From: Ktedonosporobacter rubrisoli
GTDB taxonomy: Bacteria; Chloroflexota; Ktedonobacteria; Ktedonobacterales; Ktedonobacteraceae
Direction: 5' to 3'
DNA: 64,000 bases
NCBI RefSeq assembly: GCF_004208415.1
Contig: NZ_CP035758.1
Span: 4,526,001-4,590,000, forward strand
The position numbers and the translations under genes were made by a program. Shown here piece after piece: positions 8,885-15,816 of this stretch; positions within the stretch are counted from its first letter, which is position 1; each line of letters starts with the position of its first letter. The notes beneath the pieces are model-generated. The model saw nothing but the letters and a program-made list of their open reading frames with translations, had not been told where the DNA came from and did not search any database.

Positions 8885-10105
8885 TTAAAAACTGACAGGC
8901 AGACTCTTAAGGCTGCGCAGATTGAAAAGCGGGTTCCATTCCAGGCTCTCGGGCTCACATGCCAGGCGCAAGTTGGGCAAACGGGCCAGGAGCGTGCTAA
9001 AAGCTATCTGTCCCTCCAGGCGAGCCAGGGGCGCACCCAGGCAGCTATGGATGCCTTTGCCAAAGATGAGATGCCGATTCTCCTGGCGGCTGACATCAAG
9101 GTTTTGCGGATCGCTGAACTTCTCTGGATCGGTATTGGCGGCCGCGGTGGAGATATAGATCACGTCGCCCCTATGGATTAGCTGATCATGGAGAGTAAGA
9201 TCTTCACGGGCCATGCGCTTACTGGCAAAGAGAACAGGGGCCGTTAAGCGCAACAACTCTTCGACAGCGGAGGGGATCAGGCCAGGATTGGTACGCAACA
9301 GACGTAACTGCTCAGGAAACAACAGCAGAGCCAGCGCGCCATTGCTCAAGAGATTTACGGTTGTCTCGTGCCCAGCCACGATCAGCAGCCAGATCATTGA
9401 AACAAGCTCATCCTCTGTGAGCATGTCGTCTTGCTCCCTCGCTTGTAGCAGGTTACTCATAAGATCGTCACCGGGCTTCTCGCGCCTGGCGGCAAGCTGC
9501 TTTTTAATATAGGAGATAAAGCTTTCTCCAGTTGTTTGCCATTTCTGGTCTGGCGTCATCGCACCGGCGAGTAGGGCTTGTGTCAGGCTGCGAAATTGGG
9601 CCCGGTCCTCAGGTGGAATACCAAGCATCTCGGAGATGACGGACATAGGCAGTGGATAGGCAAAGTCTGCCACAAGATCCATCTGTCCTCGCGCTTGCAC
9701 TGCATCCAGAAGCTCATCAGCAATCTGCTGAATTCGCGGGCGTAGTTGCTCGATCATGCGCGGAGTGAAGGCTTTCGAGACCAATCCCCGCAGGCGCGTA
9801 TGGTCGGGTGGGTCTAGCGAAAGCATGTTCTGAGAGAGTAGCTGTAGCGTCTCTCCTCCCTGCTGGATAAATTGTTGGAGGGCTGGCGGAATTCCCTCAG
9901 GAAAGACATGATGGATATCCCTGACGAAGCGCGGATCTTTTAATAATAGCGCGGTTTCATCATAGGTTGTGGCGACGAGCCAGATTTTTATAGCGCCAAA
10001 TGTGAAAGGGGTAAGTGGTTCATGCTCACGCAAACGTGCGTAGAAAGAGGCGGGACTTCTTAATACTTTCTGCGAACCTAAATCATTAAAGGTGACTGCT
10101 TCCAT
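8885..10105 (-). CDS. cytochrome P450, bacterial class I (CYP107/CYP105-like)
   Basis: Soluble bacterial P450 of 406 residues, normal for the class. It has the proline-rich N-terminal region, the C-helix DPPDHTRLRGLVSKAF, the I-helix AGHETT with acidic Glu247 before the Thr, the K-helix EELLR (ExxR) and the haem loop FGKGIHSCLG with Cys355 as the thiolate ligand. Such enzymes hydroxylate secondary metabolites or xenobiotics using electrons from ferredoxin or flavodoxin partners; none is encoded nearby. It is the first gene of a unit with the membrane protein at 7786. A sigma70-type promoter lies about 80 bp upstream. Confidence 0.93.
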   Translation of the reverse strand: MEAVTFNDLGSQKVLRSPASFYARLREHEPLTPFTFGAIKIWLVATTYDETALLLKDPRFVRDIHHVFPEGIPPALQQFIQQGGETLQLLSQNMLSLDPPDHTRLRGLVSKAFTPRMIEQLRPRIQQIADELLDAVQARGQMDLVADFAYPLPMSVISEMLGIPPEDRAQFRSLTQALLAGAMTPDQKWQTTGESFISYIKKQLAARREKPGDDLMSNLLQAREQDDMLTEDELVSMIWLLIVAGHETTVNLLSNGALALLLFPEQLRLLRTNPGLIPSAVEELLRLTAPVLFASKRMAREDLTLHDQLIHRGDVIYISTAAANTDPEKFSDPQNLDVSRQENRHLIFGKGIHSCLGAPLARLEGQIAFSTLLARLPNLRLACEPESLEWNPLFNLRSLKSLPVSF

Positions 10106-10186
10106 GATGCTCTATTTCCCTTCTTGCTTGCTCGGTCAAGCCTTCCATTCTTTCCAAAAATTAATAAACAGATGATCCATTTATTT

Positions 10187-10214
10187 ATTATAAACGACAG
10201 TAAGCTTTTGTCAA
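10187..10214 (-). promoter_or_regulatory. sigma70-type promoter for the P450 gene at 8885
   Basis: On the minus strand, TTGACA (10214-10209) and TATAAT (10192-10187) are separated by 16 bp. Just downstream, AATAAA and TTTATT arms form a loose dyad near the start point that could be an operator. The promoter faces the P450 and is divergent from the Rrf2 gene. Confidence 0.65.
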
Positions 10215-10236
10215 GGGACGTACGCGCTATCGGTCT

Positions 10237-10382
10237 GGGTTGCCTCTCGCTGTAGCTGATCGCAACCCTCTAGCGCCAGGAATTGAGCATCCTGGCGCTT
10301 TACTTCTCCGCTGTAATTTCGACCCGGCAAGCAGCTGGAATAAGGGAGCAAGGCTTTCTGAGGGTTGTTAGCAAGTTTTTTT
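10237..10382 (+). ncRNA. possible structured RNA between the divergent P450 and Rrf2 promoters
   Basis: This gene-free stretch contains stacked complementary segments. GGGTTGC (10237-10243) can pair with GCAACCC (10262-10268). Nearly the same strand, CAACCCTC (10263-10270), can instead pair with GAGGGTTG (10360-10367). A perfect 10-bp hairpin (10272-10281 with 10290-10299) lies between, and a run of seven T follows at 10376-10382. The two pairings exclude each other, as in a switch or attenuator. It matches no RNA family that I recognise. No promoter was seen on its 5' side, and no coding frame is convincing. Confidence 0.35.
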
Positions 10383-10407
10383 AATGCAGAAGAACGGGGA
10401 ATGAGAC

Positions 10408-10436
10408 TTGACAGTCCTTTCACACTTTCCTATAAT
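10408..10436 (+). promoter_or_regulatory. consensus sigma70 promoter of the Rrf2 gene
   Basis: TTGACA at 10408-10413 and TATAAT at 10431-10436 have an ideal 17-bp spacer. Just after the -10 box, AGAC and GTCT half sites 7 bp apart form a small dyad around the likely start point, consistent with autoregulation by the encoded Rrf2 protein. GAGGG precedes the ATG at 10472. Confidence 0.8.
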
Positions 10437-10471
10437 AGACACATTGAGTCTGTAATAGAAAGAGGGCAAGC

Positions 10472-10909
10472 ATGAAATATTCGCAGGCAACCAATTATGC
10501 GCTCCACACAATGCTGTATTTTGTGGCCTTACCGGTCGGAAAAACTATCGGTGTCCAACGCCTGGCGGAAGTTCAAAAGCTTTCCCCGACGTACCTCTCC
10601 AAGATTTTGACAAGGCTTGTCAAGGCCGGCCTGATCGAGTCGACGCCTGGCATCAATGGAGGATATCGGCTGACGAGAAACAAAGCAGATCTATCCTTCC
10701 TTGATGTCATTCATGCCATCGAAGGAACTGCCTCTCTGTTTCACTGCGATGACGGGCTTGATCATCAAACCTGCTTGATTCAGGAAGTGATGCTGAATGC
10801 CGAAAACGTGATGGAGAATTATCTCAAAGAGCGCAAGCTGGTTGAGCTCGCCGAAAAGAATTCCGGCCTGCCACAGGTATTGAGCGCCCTGGAGCAAGAG
10901 GCTTCATGA
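10472..10909 (+). CDS. Rrf2-family transcriptional regulator
   Basis: 145 residues with the Rrf2 winged-helix layout: an N-terminal NYALHTMLYFVAL helix, the recognition helix LSPTYLSKILTRLVKAGLI, the wing GINGGYRLTR and the DVIHAIEG segment. In Fe-S members such as IscR and NsrR, three cysteines follow in a loop; here only Cys92 and Cys101 are present, with Asp and His residues between them. It may still bind a cluster with another ligand, or sense redox through a thiol pair. It is divergent from the P450 gene, making that gene a plausible target, and has its own consensus promoter with a dyad. Confidence 0.88.
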   Translation: MKYSQATNYALHTMLYFVALPVGKTIGVQRLAEVQKLSPTYLSKILTRLVKAGLIESTPGINGGYRLTRNKADLSFLDVIHAIEGTASLFHCDDGLDHQTCLIQEVMLNAENVMENYLKERKLVELAEKNSGLPQVLSALEQEAS

Positions 10910-10969
10910 AGGCTGGACCTGCCTTTCCAACGTAACTCTCGCTCCGACGAACCTGGCCTCGATCAGCTG

Positions 10970-11329
10970 CTAGTGGGCCTCCGCCTCCCAGCGCTTCCAA
11001 AGCCTCCAGGCTTTTTGGCCTAGCGCGGCAAATTGTTCTTTGGTCGGCTTAGCAGAAGACATATCAGGTGACGCAAAAGCTGCGCCAAAATACCTGGCAA
11101 ATGTCTCATAGAGGAGATGACCCAGGGCATCAGGAGTAGTGGCTTCATGCAATTGCGACAAAATTGCATCGATTTCCGGCTCATACTCATTAGGCGGCGC
11201 TCCACTGCTAACAAGCCCCATAGGATCATCTTCAGCAAGGAGTCGGGCCAATTCATCGTAAAGCTTGCCGTACTTTTGTTTGAGCTGCTGACGCCGTTGA
11301 TTTGCTGATGATGGCACTCTTTCACCCAT
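10970..11329 (-). CDS. hypothetical protein, 119 residues, helical
   Basis: Function not recognised. It is predicted to be mostly alpha-helical and charged: a basic N-terminus (NQRRQQLKQKYGKLYDELARLL), an acidic middle (EYEPEIDAILSQL) and a Trp-rich C-terminus (KAWRLWKRWEAEAH). There are no membrane segments, signal peptide or Cys. It lies downstream of the gene at 11378 on the same strand, with a stem-loop between the two. The ribosome binding site is weak (AAAAGG close to the ATG), so the start is provisional. Confidence 0.5.
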   Translation of the reverse strand: MGERVPSSANQRRQQLKQKYGKLYDELARLLAEDDPMGLVSSGAPPNEYEPEIDAILSQLHEATTPDALGHLLYETFARYFGAAFASPDMSSAKPTKEQFAALGQKAWRLWKRWEAEAH

Positions 11330-11344
11330 AACCTTTTACTTATC

Positions 11345-11372
11345 TCTCCCACCCAGCTTATTGGGCGGGAGA
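11345..11372 (-). terminator. stem-loop between two minus-strand hypothetical genes
   Basis: TCTCCC (11345-11350) and GGGAGA (11367-11372), with inner CCCA (11352-11355) and TGGG (11362-11365), form a stem just past the stop of the gene at 11378-11857. There is no long T-run, so it may be an attenuator or mRNA-end stabiliser rather than a full stop. Confidence 0.45.
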
Positions 11373-11377
11373 AGCTC

Positions 11378-11857
11378 TTACTTCTTGAATGACGATGCAG
11401 TATACCCAAGCAGGGCAGGAACCGTGCAGCGATGGAGCAGGCCAACTGCTGTCCAGAGTGGACGGGCCAGCCCCCGCGTATAGTATACATAGGTGTTCCA
11501 AATAAGTTTTGAGCCAACCAGGTGCATACTCAACTGGGCTACCATCAGCGCTGAGCGCAGTTCGAGACTGATCGCATCGGGCTCCCTTTTGACGATCTGC
11601 CAGCCAAGAACGTGCGTGGACGAGAGCCGTGGCCCAAGTCGCAGACCCAGCACCCAGCGCCAACCAAATAGCAGAAACCAGCGCACAGGAAGTGGCGCCT
11701 CCTCAAATATTGCCCGCGCCCACTGCTCGGCTGTGCGCGCATCTCCATCAAGGATTGATACTTCGAACTCATCAATATAATCAGCTGGATTGTCGCCAGT
11801 CTGAACTCTGGGAGGCGCGATCCGATAGGCGCGTGTCGCGCCAATCTGCTTGCTCAT
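11378..11857 (-). CDS. DUF2867-like protein
   Basis: 159 residues, no signal peptide. The pattern resembles DUF2867 proteins of actinomycetes and Chloroflexota (function unknown): ARTAEQWARAIFEEAPLPVR, a Trp/Gly-rich LLFGWRWVLGLRLGP segment, the LGWQIV strand, LELRSALM and a C-terminal YYTRGLARPLWTAVGLLHR. The start at 11857 follows AGGAG at 9 nt. The assignment is from remembered sequence pattern only. Upstream DNA (11858-12150) contains two copies of a 13-mer (see findings) and no other gene. Confidence 0.55.
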   Translation of the reverse strand: MSKQIGATRAYRIAPPRVQTGDNPADYIDEFEVSILDGDARTAEQWARAIFEEAPLPVRWFLLFGWRWVLGLRLGPRLSSTHVLGWQIVKREPDAISLELRSALMVAQLSMHLVGSKLIWNTYVYYTRGLARPLWTAVGLLHRCTVPALLGYTASSFKK

Positions 11858-12150
11858 ACCCGCTTTCTCCTACTCTATCTTAGAGCTCAGCCGCAGCTAT
11901 TAGTGCCTCTCTTTGAGCTTAGTTGTGTAATGCCGCCAGGCAACAAATTGCCTAGCTAGCTCAATCTCTTTTCCCCATGAAATAACAGTGCAGCTATTAT
12001 ATACTACATCCTAATCTTAGAGCTCACATGAAAGAGGAGTCAAGAGCAATTAGCAAGCCCATTTGCCTTTGTTGTGACAAAGAGAGATATAGCCTATGCT
12101 TGTGCTGCTTCCATCCCTCTTTGCCATTTCCCCATTCTTCTCAAACAGGG

Positions 12151-13368
12151 CTAAAATGCTACTGGCAGGCTGACAAGGCCGCGAAGCCCGTCATAGGTCC
12201 AGGCCAGTTGCTCAAGCTCGATGGTCGGGCGTAACTGGGGCAGACGACGGAGCAAGGTACCAAGGGCGACCTGTCCTTCCAGGCGAGCCAGGGGAGCACC
12301 CAGACAGTGATGGATGCCTTTGCCAAAGGCGAGATGCTGGTTCTCCTCACGCGTGATATCTAGTTTATCAAAGGTGGGAAACTGCTTTGGGTCAGCATTG
12401 GCAGCCACCAGATCGATTAGCACCAGCTCACCCTTGTGGATATTCTGGCCATGCAAGCAAAGGTCTTCGCTTGCAAAACGTTTGGCAAAGATGATCGGCC
12501 CCGCGTAGCGCAACAGTTCTTCAATGGCGATAGGAAGCAATGCCGGGTCGGCCTGGAGCAAGCGCCATTGCTCAGGATGCTGCAGAAGCGCTAGCACACC
12601 ATTGCCAAGCAGGTTGACAGTTGTCTTATGCCCAGCGGTAATCAGCAGCCAGATGGTCGAAAGCAATTCGTTCTCACTCAAGGTGTCGCCTTGATCCCGA
12701 GCCTGAAGCATGCCGCTTGTCAGGTCGTTGCCCGGGTGCTCGCGCTTATAGGCCAGGAACTTTTTGAGATAGCGAATGAACGCATCCAGCGCAGCAATGG
12801 CAGCTTGCTCCTGTTGAGGGTCCATTCCTACGGCGGCAAGCCCCTCTGTCCAGGCACGAAATTGGTCGCGATCCGTTGTGGGAACCCCCAACATTTCCAG
12901 AATGACAGTAATGGGCAGCGGGAAGGCAAAATCTGCGATCAGGTCCATCTTCCCCTTGTCCTGCACAGCATCCAGCAACTCGTCAGCGATCTGCTGGATG
13001 CGTGAGCGGAGCCCTTCAATCATGCGAGGAGTGAAAGCCTTTGAGACGAGCTTGCGCAAGCGGGTGTGGTCGGGCGGATCAACGAGGATCATGTTTGGCA
13101 TCGCCATCCACCAGGCCAGGAAGTCATTGATGCCGGTATCTGGTGGCTCGGGCCGTGAGGAGAACTTGCGCATATCTTTGATGAAACGCGGGTCCTTCAG
13201 AATCTCTACAGCGTCATGATATCCCAATACGACCCAACCCCCTCCCATACCATACACGTTATCCAGGTGGATGAGTGGCTCTTGCCGTTCGCGGAGCCGC
13301 GTTGAGAATGCGATTGGATCACGCATGTTCTCTGGGGCATAAAAATCTCCCATCGTTACCTGTTTCAT
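12151..13368 (-). CDS. cytochrome P450 with atypical I-helix (Lys in place of the acidic residue)
   Basis: Paralogue of the P450 at 8885. The start was set at ATG 13368 (MKQVTMGDFY), which has AAGGA upstream; the frame upstream to 13434 has no ribosome binding site. This gives 405 residues. Present are DPPDHTRLRKLVSKAF, EELLR (ExxR) and FGKGIHHCLG with haem-ligand Cys355. The I-helix reads AGHKTT: Lys248 stands where the sister enzyme has Glu247 and the family normally has Asp or Glu. That acid helps deliver protons to bound oxygen, so activity may be altered. The gene follows the membrane protein at 13538 by about 170 bp and probably shares its operon. Confidence 0.9.
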   Translation of the reverse strand: MKQVTMGDFYAPENMRDPIAFSTRLRERQEPLIHLDNVYGMGGGWVVLGYHDAVEILKDPRFIKDMRKFSSRPEPPDTGINDFLAWWMAMPNMILVDPPDHTRLRKLVSKAFTPRMIEGLRSRIQQIADELLDAVQDKGKMDLIADFAFPLPITVILEMLGVPTTDRDQFRAWTEGLAAVGMDPQQEQAAIAALDAFIRYLKKFLAYKREHPGNDLTSGMLQARDQGDTLSENELLSTIWLLITAGHKTTVNLLGNGVLALLQHPEQWRLLQADPALLPIAIEELLRYAGPIIFAKRFASEDLCLHGQNIHKGELVLIDLVAANADPKQFPTFDKLDITREENQHLAFGKGIHHCLGAPLARLEGQVALGTLLRRLPQLRPTIELEQLAWTYDGLRGLVSLPVAF

Positions 13369-13537
13369 GTTCTTTTCCTTCTTTTCAGCTTTTCCAATGA
13401 ATGAAATCGGTCCAAGAAAGTAAGTCATCATCACTACAAGACATGAGGAGGTAAGTTACTTTATGCTCAAATCTTGATCCATTTCCTCTTTCTTGATCTC
13501 GGCTGCTTCAGCTGTGCAACTATCTCCCCTTTTACTG

Positions 13538-14584
13538 CTACAGCGCCGTTGTTGAGGCTGACGATGAGGCGTTCGAAGTGGAAGTACGTAATCGAAGCGC
13601 AGCAATCACAAGGAGGGCAACAGCGCCAGCCGCAAGGATAGTGTTGCTGGCCAGCTTAACCGGCTCACTTGTGCCTGGAAACAGAGATGGCCATGGAAAA
13701 GCATGCCAGGCGTAGGTAAGCAGCGCTCCCCCTGCGAGCGCGAGACGATGGGCGTTCGACCAGCCGTCCAAACGCGACCAAAAGTTTACCAGGACGGCGA
13801 CGCCAGCATACAGCCCGAGAAAGAGAACAACAGCCAGCCACGGCGGGAGATTGATGTTTGCCAGCCATGGAGACAAGCCGCGTGGATCTGCGGAGTAGAT
13901 GAGCATGAAGAGCGCGCCAGCGGCCAGGGATACGATCAAGACGAGCCAGGGGTTCGGCGCGTTGCGCGTAATATTAGTGTGCAAGGTGGTCTGGTATCGA
14001 CCCAGGACAATGCCGATGGCAACAATGATGATGACTGCAATACCGGCACCAATGAATTGGGGCATCGAAGCAACGAAGCCATCATTATGAGTGGAGGCAG
14101 TGAAGCTAAAGATGACAATCCCTACGAACACTATGGCCATGACCGCCAGGCCAATATTTCCCAGCCACGGCGTTGTGCGCCGCGAACCAGCAAGCGTCTC
14201 TACAAGCGCAATCGGGACGCTTATGCTCCAGATCATGTGTAGGCCGAGTACGAACAACGTCCAGGACAGGCCTATACCGAGAGCAGGAACGTAGCCATAG
14301 TCGAGCTGATGCCAGCCCGCATAGTGCGGGTTGAACAGCGAGAGGGTTGCGAAAGACTCTTCGATCACTCCGTAGGCAAGGGCAAAGGCGATGATGGTAG
14401 GCCAGCCATAGCCAGCACGCCTTACCACCTCACGAATGAGTACTGCGCCGCTGCCATAGATCAACGATGAGGCAAAGAAGGCAACGAGTCCAGCGCCCGA
14501 GAGAATCGGGATATCACCAAGTAGGAACTCGGCCACCAGCGGTGCGAGGAAGTACAATCCGATAGCTGGAAGAACACGACGCAT
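13538..14584 (-). CDS. polytopic membrane protein, paralogue of the gene at 7786
   Basis: Unrecognised membrane protein of 348 residues with about ten helices, aligned throughout with the protein at 7786-8850. Shared segments include IGLYFLAPLVAEFLLGDI, LIREVVRRAGYGWPTIIAFALAYG, IEES, FVLGLH and LTYAWHAFPWP. ATG 14584 is preferred over GTG 14593 because AAGGAAAGG lies 8 nt before it. The start sits 5 bp after the cupin stop, so cupin, membrane protein and P450 appear to be one operon. Confidence 0.7.
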   Translation of the reverse strand: MRRVLPAIGLYFLAPLVAEFLLGDIPILSGAGLVAFFASSLIYGSGAVLIREVVRRAGYGWPTIIAFALAYGVIEESFATLSLFNPHYAGWHQLDYGYVPALGIGLSWTLFVLGLHMIWSISVPIALVETLAGSRRTTPWLGNIGLAVMAIVFVGIVIFSFTASTHNDGFVASMPQFIGAGIAVIIIVAIGIVLGRYQTTLHTNITRNAPNPWLVLIVSLAAGALFMLIYSADPRGLSPWLANINLPPWLAVVLFLGLYAGVAVLVNFWSRLDGWSNAHRLALAGGALLTYAWHAFPWPSLFPGTSEPVKLASNTILAAGAVALLVIAALRLRTSTSNASSSASTTAL

Positions 14585-14589
14585 AGTAT

Positions 14590-14934
14590 TCACCTTTCCT
14601 TAATAAAGGTCAGCAGCATCTTAAATCGTTCTTTTGCCGCCAGGGCATGCGGCACATCGGCCGGCATGACCACAGCTTCCCCTTTTTTGACGGTGAGGGT
14701 TTGCTTACCGATAGTGATTTCAGCAGCCCCATCCAGGATCTGTAACAGGGCGTCCCCTGGCGCGCTATGCGCACCGATCGCCTCCCCCTGGTCTATGGCA
14801 AACAATATAACGCTGAGGTTGGGCAATTGCGTAAGCGGCAGACTAACCAGCTTGCCGCTTTGGTACGCTACCAGAGTTTCCAGGTTCACACTCTCCGCAT
14901 GGGGAATGTTCATGATAAGCTGCTTTTTCTCCAC
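14590..14934 (-). CDS. cupin-domain protein
   Basis: Single-domain cupin of 114 residues. Motif 1 is G(E)AIGAHSAPGDALLQILDGAAEITIG and motif 2 is KKGEAVVMPADVPHALAA. Compared with the classical GX5HXHX3,4EX6G motif, one His of the first motif and the usual Glu are replaced (HSAPGD), but the C-terminal His is kept, so metal binding may be weak or absent. Such proteins are often small binding or regulatory proteins. It begins at GTG 14934 or ATG 14913 and is the first gene of the cupin, membrane protein and P450 unit. Confidence 0.75.
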   Translation of the reverse strand: MEKKQLIMNIPHAESVNLETLVAYQSGKLVSLPLTQLPNLSVILFAIDQGEAIGAHSAPGDALLQILDGAAEITIGKQTLTVKKGEAVVMPADVPHALAAKERFKMLLTFIKER

Positions 14935-15057
14935 AAATGGGTCCAGTCCTTTCTTGGGTTTTATGTTATCGCGCTCCGCATATCAGTTCCTCGGTAAGAT
15001 TTCCTTCCACTTTGCTCAAATAGGGCGTTATGAGCGCCGGATTCCCAGATTTCGCTG

Positions 15058-15762
15058 TTACTGGGAGTCGTGAAGACGAGCATGGCCGGCTGCGCGCTCC
15101 AATAACGAGGCCTGATATTCTACAACTTTCTTGTAAACGTCATCCCAAGAATTACAGGGAATAATGTCTAGATCGCTTCTCGAAGAAGTCCGATTACCGT
15201 ACAGAAAAAAGGTTCCCTTATAACTGTCTGGTAAGTAGTTGATAATATCGGGAGTGTCATCGATCGAACCTATTACTTGAGGATAAAGATAAGCTAATGT
15301 CTCTGCTTTCCATTTCATTCCTTCCCCTATCCTCGTGTTGTCAGGTCTTGTTATTATCGGTTCATTAGGGTAACCATGTTTCCTTAGCCATCTCTTTGTA
15401 GCATTTCTGATGGATGTCTCTCTTAAAGTGAGATAACCTACTACAGGAATGACCTGATTTATTCTCTCAACAGCCTTATCTGAACCTTCAATAATCGGAT
15501 ATTCTTCGGTTATTTCTTCAGATTGTAGGGCAAGGATCATCCACTTGAGAGCTTCTTCAGGTTTCTCAAAGGGAAAATCTCGCGCAACAATTCTTTCGAT
15601 GATTTCTTCTTCTGATAGATTTCGCGGATTGCCAAAGAGCTTCACAAGCTCCTTAACCCAGTAATGCATTGTCAAGGAAACTGTCTCATCAATGTCTACT
15701 ACTAATCCCTTCTTTCCACTATTTTTCAGTTGCTCCTTGAAAGCAACAATGTCTGAGTCCAT
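15058..15762 (-). CDS. HAD-superfamily hydrolase (phosphatase-like)
   Basis: All four HAD motifs are visible: I in VVDIDETVS (DxD nucleophile and acid/base), II in GYLTLRETS (Thr in a strand end), III in the KWKAETL Lys, and IV in IGSIDDTPDI (DD pair for Mg). A long insertion between motifs I and II forms a cap. ATG 15762 is chosen because AAAGG spaces correctly to it; the ATG at 15771 is too close. It has 234 residues. It begins 54 bp downstream of rph on the same strand and is probably the third gene of a tetR, rph, HAD operon. The substrate is unknown. Confidence 0.78.
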   Translation of the reverse strand: MDSDIVAFKEQLKNSGKKGLVVDIDETVSLTMHYWVKELVKLFGNPRNLSEEEIIERIVARDFPFEKPEEALKWMILALQSEEITEEYPIIEGSDKAVERINQVIPVVGYLTLRETSIRNATKRWLRKHGYPNEPIITRPDNTRIGEGMKWKAETLAYLYPQVIGSIDDTPDIINYLPDSYKGTFFLYGNRTSSRSDLDIIPCNSWDDVYKKVVEYQASLLERAAGHARLHDSQ

Positions 15763-15816
15763 TGGTTCCATCCTTTCTTTAGAGCTTCTCTGGCCCTAAA
15801 ATGTCATCTCAGCACC

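Noticed and set aside
10211..10423. 70-codon minus-strand frame between P450 and Rrf2
   Set aside because: It overlaps two promoters and the paired RNA structure and has no recognisable protein pattern.
7786..14584. Membrane paralogues as CPBP-type intramembrane proteases
   Set aside because: They share a Glu-Glu pair and membrane His residues, but the EExxxR motif and correct spacing are absent, so no protease call was made.
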